A stretch of 33,004 nucleotides of DNA from Chara braunii (Eukaryota > Streptophyta > Charophyceae > Charales > Characeae). The stretch covers positions 1,083,293 through 1,116,296 of the forward strand of contig BFEA01000154.1 in the NCBI GenBank assembly GCA_003427395.1, in the 5' to 3' direction. Positions 28,035-33,004 of this stretch are shown piece by piece (within the stretch, counting starts at the first letter, position 1; the number at the start of each line of letters is the position of its first letter). Position numbers and translations under genes: made by a program. The notes under the pieces were generated by a model that saw only the letters and a program-made list of their open reading frames with translations, made no database searches and had not been told where the DNA came from.

Positions 28035-28289
28035 CAAGACCCTTCCAATGGAACAACTGCCACTATTGCTGGGAATACAATCGCCCAGCTCATGGCACGG
28101 GTATGAGATTGTATTCTTCCAGACGCTGAGACTAGCCACCTTATGGGAAATCTGGAAGCGCAGATGCCAAGAAACGATCGACCACAAAGCAGTGAACACG
28201 CAAGGGGCATGGGAAGAAGTGTTAGGCATAATAGAAACTTAAGTACAGAGGACGCTGGAAGAGGACCCGCATGCAAATACAAAATAACC
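28035..28289 (+). pseudogene. LINE ORF2 C-terminal fragment, + strand
   Basis: Frame from 28036: FQTLRLATLWEIWKRRCQET, then AWEEVLGIIET and TAA at 28240-28242, with similar coding after it. This matches the end of the minus-strand LINE ORF2 below (LLRKLALWVTWKRRCSKTIE, then MWALLLRMAETE). It is cut on the left by the LTR of element 2 and on the right by the poly(A) of the minus-strand LINE, so both elements probably inserted into an older LINE copy. No ORF2 catalytic domain is present. Confidence 0.75.
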
Positions 28290-28624
28290 TTTTTTTTTTT
28301 TTTTTTTTTTTTAACTTAAATCAGGTCCTTATGGTCCTGGCTCCATATCCATTCTGGGGAGCGTCAGTCCAGTTCCTTTCCACCGGCAAGTCGAGAATGA
28401 AAAACATGGTGAACACCCACACGCTTCCTTCAGTCTGGCTGAAGGAACCCTGATCAACATTGATTGCTCCCTATCAGGAGGATTGACTGTCAGCTTGCCC
28501 TACCTCATTTCCTCTCAAAGTCTACATTGTCTCTGCCAGATAGTACTTGTAAAACAAGAAATGGGGAGAGTTGTCTTAGACTGTTGAGATTGCAATCTCA
28601 GTTTGCTCCTTCTTGGATCCCTGT
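28290..28624 (-). other. LINE 3' untranslated region and poly(A)
   Basis: On the minus strand the region contains GCAATCAATG, GACTTGCCGGTGGA, GGAACTGGACTGA, CCCCAGAATGG and GACCATAAGG before the 23-A tail. The same order occurs in the copy ending at 10923, where the last part reads AACCATAAGG. The conserved end is probably what the element's RT recognises, but this is inference. Confidence 0.8.
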
Positions 28625-29827
28625 TCATGTGCTGTGCCACTTCTTCCACACCATTCTGTTGTCCATCACAGTAGCGATCTTTCCTTGTAGAAGCCAGTCT
28701 CTTGTAAATTTGCGTTTCTTGGTGGTTGTTCTTTCTGGTCTGCCTTTCGTCTTCATGGTCACTTCTCGCCATCTGGATCGAATCTCTGTTTCTGCCATTC
28801 TCAGCAGTAGAGCCCACATTTCTTCTCTTGGCACCCCGGTTCCTTCGATCGTCTTGGAGCACCTCCTTTTCCAGGTTACCCATAGAGCCAACTTTCTGAG
28901 TAGGTGGAACCACACTTCCTTGCCGCCTTTGAGATTGTTAGTGTCGTTAGATAGGAGCAGGATGTTCAGGGGGGTTGTGGTCGGGGGGGGGTGAAGAGAA
29001 GAGAGAGGTCCATAGGACGCGCACTTTGTTCCAGATCCACGTTGCTTCCGTGCAGTATAAGAGGCAGTGTGGAGTGCGTCCTCCACAGCGTTGTCTGTGC
29101 ACAGGCTACATATCTCAGTGTTGTCGGGGTTTGTGTGTTTTCTTCTCTTGTGGAGCCACTGATTGGTTGGCAGAGAGGCGTGTGCTAAGAGCCATTGCAT
29201 GCTTTGAATCCTAGCCGGTCTAATGGTTAGGAGTTTAGTCCACGGGATGGTTATGGGGGTCGAGGGATCCAGACTCAGTATATCCCTCCACTTGCTTCTG
29301 AGTCTGGGGTCTGGGTCTGTGATCTGTAGGCCTAGATCATAGCCGAATTTGACATCGTATTCTGCTATAGTTCTTGTCCTCCCTGAGTTACCCTGTTTCC
29401 ATATCCATTCTTTCGGGTCGAATTCTAGCTCTGAGATGCAGAGATCCGGTCGGAAGATTTTCCAGGGTTTGGACTTTGATACCCTCACTTTTCTCAGTCG
29501 AAAAGTCTCCAGCCTCTGGCTCTGGGGGTCGTTGTTCTGAACTTCCATTTCATTTGTGTTGTGTTTAACTACCGGGTAGGAATAGAACTTGGATAGGTAG
29601 CCGGGTGGGTCTGTTCTAGCGACGAATTTGTATGCCCTGGTAGGCTGGGCTTGGGAGACTAGTATGCCCCAGTCCCCGGATTTCCACGAGAATTCCTCTC
29701 TTAGGAGGGGGAGCCATTGTGTTGGGATGCTATTTTGGATCAGTGTTAAGTTATCGAAGAGGGCGTGGAAGCCTTTTAGTGTGGTTCGTAGCTCCTGATC
29801 CGTAGCCCACCGTCCTTGGTCTTCTAC
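28625..29827 (-). pseudogene. LINE ORF2 C-terminal region with zinc-finger-like motif
   Basis: It continues in the RT frame after TAG at 29828-29830. Around 29230-29080 it reads SMQWLLAHASLPTNQWLHKR, then CSLCTDNAVEDALH, the CxxC and His part of the zinc-binding region that follows RT in many plant LINEs (pattern W-x-L/..., CxxC, EDxLH). The next expected Cys is distorted, probably by a frameshift near 29060. The end, LALWVTWKRRCSKTIE to 28625, matches the + strand fragment at 28035. I see no RNase H. Confidence 0.75.
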
Positions 29828-31820
29828 CTAGATGTGCTTGACCTGCCATACTCCTTTTTCTACCCATGACAACCATCTGCGGTCCCGAGAGTGTAGGGTC
29901 CAGGTTGTACCGTTGGGGTCAGTGATCCAGGGATTGCAGAAAAGCGGTTGTCTCAGGACTTCTTCTTTGTTTCCTGGTGCCCCGTGTTTGCTCGACAGCA
30001 TTTTGCGCCAGGCCTTGATGGTGGGGCTCCAATATTTACTGACTGCATGAGTTGGGTATGTGTTGAGCTGTGCAGGATTGTGCTGTGCGGGGTTTCTTCT
30101 GCGTGGTCTGCCGGACTTGATTGTCCAGTACTTTGCCATCAGCCAGAACAGGCCGTTCATGTTTCGAGGGGAGATGATGGGAGCTAGGTTTTTGATGCTG
30201 TCCAGCGCCATTTGGGTCCACGGGAGGAACTGTCTGGTGAGAATCTTGATTATCCGTTTCATCTGCAGTGCTATGGATTCCTGTTTTGGGTCAATTATCC
30301 CGAGGCCCCCTTCCTGTGGCTTCCTAGTGATGTGGTTCCATGCGACCCTGTTGATGCAGGTGGTCCTGTTGGGGTCACCTGTCCACAGGTAGCACCTTAC
30401 CCTGTTCTTGAGCTCCTTGAGGTCGTTGTCGGGGGGGGACCGTATTGATGCCATATACCACAGTGTGGAGAAGATCGTTGTGTTGATCAGTAGTGCCCGT
30501 CTGATTAGTGAGGCCTGGGCGTTTTTGCACTGGGCCAGGCGAGTGATTGCTCTTGCTATTAGGTTCTGACCCATTCCCGACCACACTCCTTCTTTGTTGA
30601 TCATGATGCCCAGGAAACGTAGTGCTTGCTCTCCCGTGGTCCAGGTTATGGGTGTGGTTGTGTCCGGGGGTTGGGGAGGGGTGTCATCTGCTAGCCACCA
30701 TCCTTCGGTTTTATTCCAATTGACTCTCATTTCTGATGCGAGTCTAAATGCTTCCGTTGCCCTTACCAGTGATTGGAAGGAGCTGTTGTTTGCTCTAATG
30801 AGTACCGTAAGGTCGTCAGCGAACATGAGTGCAGTGGGTAGGGCGAAGTCGTGTAACGGGTTGAAGTTATGTTCTGTGAGGCGGTCAATGGATGGGTCTT
30901 TGCGGAGAAATGAGGCTATGGCTTCCATTATGAAGAGAAAGATGGGGGGGGCCAGTGGGTCACCTTGTCTGACTGATCGTGAGATTGGGTAGGTTTCTGA
31001 TAGGATTCTATTGACCTGGACTCTTCCTGTTGCGTTTGCGTACAGGATTCAACTTCTGAAGTTCGGGCCTACTCCCATTTTTTCCATGCATGCGTGGAGA
31101 AAATCCCAGTTCACTTGGTCGTATGCCTTCTCGAAGTCCAAGAACAGGATTGCTGCCTTCATTCGTTTCTCCGTGATCTTTTTTGCTGCCTCATTCAGAG
31201 TCATCACGTTGTCCAATATGTAACGACCTGGGATGAAGCCTGCTTGATCGATGTGAAAGCAGTTGTTCGTTAGTTTTGTGATTCTGCTCGCTAGCGCCTT
31301 GGCTAGGATTTTGTACGGCGTGGTTAGTAGGGAGATAGGTCTGTAGTTTTTCAGGTCTTCTTTGTCACCCTTCTTGTATAGCAGTGAAACCACGCTGGTG
31401 CTCAATTCCTTTCCTAGGCCTCCTTTGCGCATGCTCTCGTTGAAAAATTCGAGTAGGTCCTCTCCCAAGGTCGGCCAGAAGCAGCTCCAGAATTCCTTAG
31501 AGAGGCCGTCGATGCCCGGGGCTTTGTCATTTCCCATCTGGTTCAGGGCTGTGTGTAGTTCGGCCAGGGTCAGTGGTTCCTCCATGCCTTTCGCCTGGCT
31601 AGACGAGATGGTTCTGTCGAGGTACGATAGCATCAGTTGGCAGGCTGCTAGGTTCGCTGTAGTCGGGGGTGAGGGGGTCTTGGATTCGTAAAGATCTGCA
31701 TAAAAGGATCTGGCTATCCCTACCATCTCAGGGCCTGTAGTTTTTGTACTTCCTGCTTCCGATGGGTCTTTGAGTGCCTCTATCATGTTGTTCCTAGTGT
31801 TCGCCTTTATTTTGGAGAAT
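29828..31820 (-). pseudogene. LINE reverse transcriptase domain
   Basis: RT for target-primed reverse transcription. The first part (31786-31049) shows KAPGIDGLS (residues 88-96), NYRPISLL (147-154), QAGFIPGR (181-188) and FLDFEKAYD (215-223). A TGA at 31049-31051 follows, after which the same frame continues with RQGDPLAPPIFLFIMEA and the catalytic FADD (30823-30812 area), then thumb-like sequence ending at TAG 29828-29830. Both catalytic Asp sets are present; only the stop codons break it. An 11-T run at 31820-31830 (A on the coding strand) marks the frameshift from the upstream segment. Confidence 0.92.
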
Positions 31821-32246
31821 TTTTTTTTTTGTCATAGACTCGTTAAGAGCATAGTCTGTCATCCTCGCACGTATTTGTAGACCTCTAAGTTCCCATCTCC
31901 ATTCGTTTAGTTCTTCTTTGGTGTCGTCCAGTAGTTCTTGGTAGAAACTGCTGGTTGGATCCTCCGCTAGATTTTCTTCTGCGACGGCCATCGCGAATTG
32001 GAGTTCTTCCCTTCTTCTTTTTCGATCTCTAGCAATATCTCTTGATTCCGTTGAGACTGCCCGTGTTAATTCTGTGTAGCTGTCAATAAACCACTGGTGG
32101 CTGTATGTCCTCCTTGATTCTCGCTGTTTATTGATGGCCCAATTTTCTTGGACCGTCGCCGTCATTCTTTCGGTTTTTAATAATGAGTTGTTTAGCTTGA
32201 AGAAGCCTTGGCCTGTTTGAACTGGTACGTTGAAGTTGAGCAGCAT
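31794..32246 (-). pseudogene. LINE ORF2 linker between endonuclease and RT
   Basis: An open frame of 150 residues, charged and helical (ARDRKRRREELQFAMAVAEE, ELLDDTKEELNEWRWEL), as usual between the AP endonuclease and RT of LINE ORF2. It is in a different frame from both neighbours: one frameshift lies between 32344 and 32246, and another at the T11 run 31820-31830. The last residues ESMTKKK precede the homopolymer. Confidence 0.7.
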
Positions 32247-32343
32247 CTGGCTGGGTTTGTGATCCAGTCCTTTGAAGGCTGCTGCTGGGAGGATTTCGGC
32301 CTCTTTGACTGTTCCGAGTAGGCTCTCGGATATGAGGAAGTAG

Positions 32344-33004
32344 TCAATCCTGGACAGTGAAGTCCGGTTGGCTTGGTTCCTCCTTATCCGGGAAAAAGTT
32401 TTCTAGTATCGTTCTTGAGATGCGATCCAGGTTTGGGTCCAGGCTTGTGTTCCAGTCCCCTGCGATGATCACTGGCTGTGGGTTGGGGATGAGGGATTTG
32501 ATGTTCTCGAAGAAAATCAGTCTGTCGGATTCCGTGTTTGGTGCGTAAAGGTTGAGAATTCGCAGATCCTCGCCTTGCCACTTGATGTCCAACCACGACC
32601 ATCTCCCTTCCTCCCTATGTCCCTCGCTGTTTAGGATCTGCCCTTCGATCAGTATTTTGGACGTTTTTGGGATCAATATCGTTGTTCCTCTATTGCTGTG
32701 CCCGTCTCTGTTGGACCATAGTGCGACTGCACATCCTCCTAATGATCTCTCCATCCTCTACTTAATCTTTGGGTGACTGTTCAGGTTGGATAGATGGGTC
32801 TCTTGGAGGCGTATGAGGTCGGGTTTGGGGATGTCCTTCCCCACCAGACCTGTTCGGATATCTCTGAGCTTGCCTTCATCGGCCAGTATGTTCCCGAGGC
32901 CGTTGACGTTCTTGGAGGCGTATGAGGTCGGGTTTGGGGATGTCCTTCCCCACCAGACCTGTTCGGATATCTCTGAGCTTGCCTTCATCGGCCAGTATGT
33001 TCCC
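32344..33004 (-). pseudogene. LINE AP-type endonuclease domain
   Basis: APE nicks the target DNA to start insertion. The N-terminal motif KNVNGLGN and then IRLQETHLSNL (the QETH catalytic Glu motif) are at about 32910-32775. After TAG at 32758-32760 the same frame goes on with GCAVALWS, ILNLYAPN and IIAGDWNTSLDPNLDR (the GDWN catalytic motif), ending at 32344. A 109-bp tandem duplication lies between the first two motifs at the window edge. The final SDH motif is not seen, because of the frameshift. Confidence 0.88.
32802..33004. repeat. 109-bp tandem duplication at window edge
   Basis: The sequence starting CTTGGAGGCGTATGAGG at 32802 is repeated from 32911, identical as far as 33004, where the window ends. 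The second copy sits in the endonuclease start. Either a true duplication or an assembly artefact at a contig end. Confidence 0.9.

Larger units (their letters stand above)
28290..33004 (-). mobile_element. Minus-strand LINE (APE and RT), continues past window end
   Basis: A non-LTR retrotransposon read leftward: AP-type endonuclease (33004-32344), linker (32246-31794), reverse transcriptase (about 31820-29828), C-terminal zinc-finger region (29827-28625), 3' untranslated part and poly(A) (T23 on the + strand, 28290-28312). ORF1 and the 5' end are outside the window. At least two frameshifts and three or more nonsense codons disable it. Two other 3' ends of the family are at 8936-9060 and 10384-10923. 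A TSD cannot be tested because the 5' end is missing. Confidence 0.9.

Noticed and set aside
29832-32776. Several + strand frames of 60-130 residues (e.g. 30594-30992, 31362-31691)
   Set aside because: They lie opposite the LINE ORF2 on the minus strand, where RT and endonuclease motifs are clear; they are antisense shadows.

Overview
This 33-kb window is eukaryotic repeat DNA made almost wholly of nested and decayed retrotransposons. I see no intact cellular gene. A green-lineage host is suggested by three things: plant-type primer-binding sites (TGGTATCAGAGC, the 3' end of initiator Met-tRNA) next to LTRs; Ty3/gypsy polyproteins that end in a chromodomain (chromoviruses); and a U6 snRNA fragment with the plant/algal GUCC-UUCG-GGAC 5' hairpin. 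A charophyte such as Chara is my guess, from general impression only.

Layout. 136-607: a 236-bp tandem duplication. 830-8935: Ty3/gypsy element 1 on the + strand, with a 5'-truncated and rearranged 5' LTR, PBS, gag, protease, RT, RNase H, integrase, chromodomain and an intact 1,181-bp 3' LTR. All its coding parts carry stops, frameshifts and one deletion of about 350 bp. 8936-11561: non-coding DNA with two 3' ends of a LINE family, one of them (10384-10923) with poly(A) and a 12-bp target-site duplication. 11562-28034: Ty3/gypsy element 2 on the + strand. It has a 5' LTR and a good PBS, no recognisable gag, pol up to the end of integrase, then a 9,655-bp insertion (17151-26805) flanked by a GCGG duplication, and after it the displaced chromodomain and a 3' LTR.

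The insertion is the most unusual part. From left to right it holds a gene-free left arm, an array of about 17 hairpins whose stems differ but whose apex is always A-ACTYA-T (19322-20485), a head-to-tail series of minus-strand LTR-like units (21726-25645), a U6 snRNA 5' fragment fused to the start of one of those LTRs (25653-25708), a tRNA-like sequence with A and B boxes in the same orientation just upstream of it (about 25790-25872), and a candidate minus-strand LTR plus PBS at its right end.

28035-28289 is the C-terminal end of a LINE ORF2 on the + strand. It directly abuts the poly(A) of a minus-strand LINE (28290-33004, running off the window) that encodes an AP-type endonuclease, a reverse transcriptase and a zinc-finger C-terminus, all broken by stops and frameshifts.

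The two gypsy copies, the LINE copies and the LTR copies can be compared with one another. That comparison is the main source of evidence here: it gives domain boundaries, deletions, nonsense mutations and the order of insertions. All calls were made by eye, without alignment or database search.
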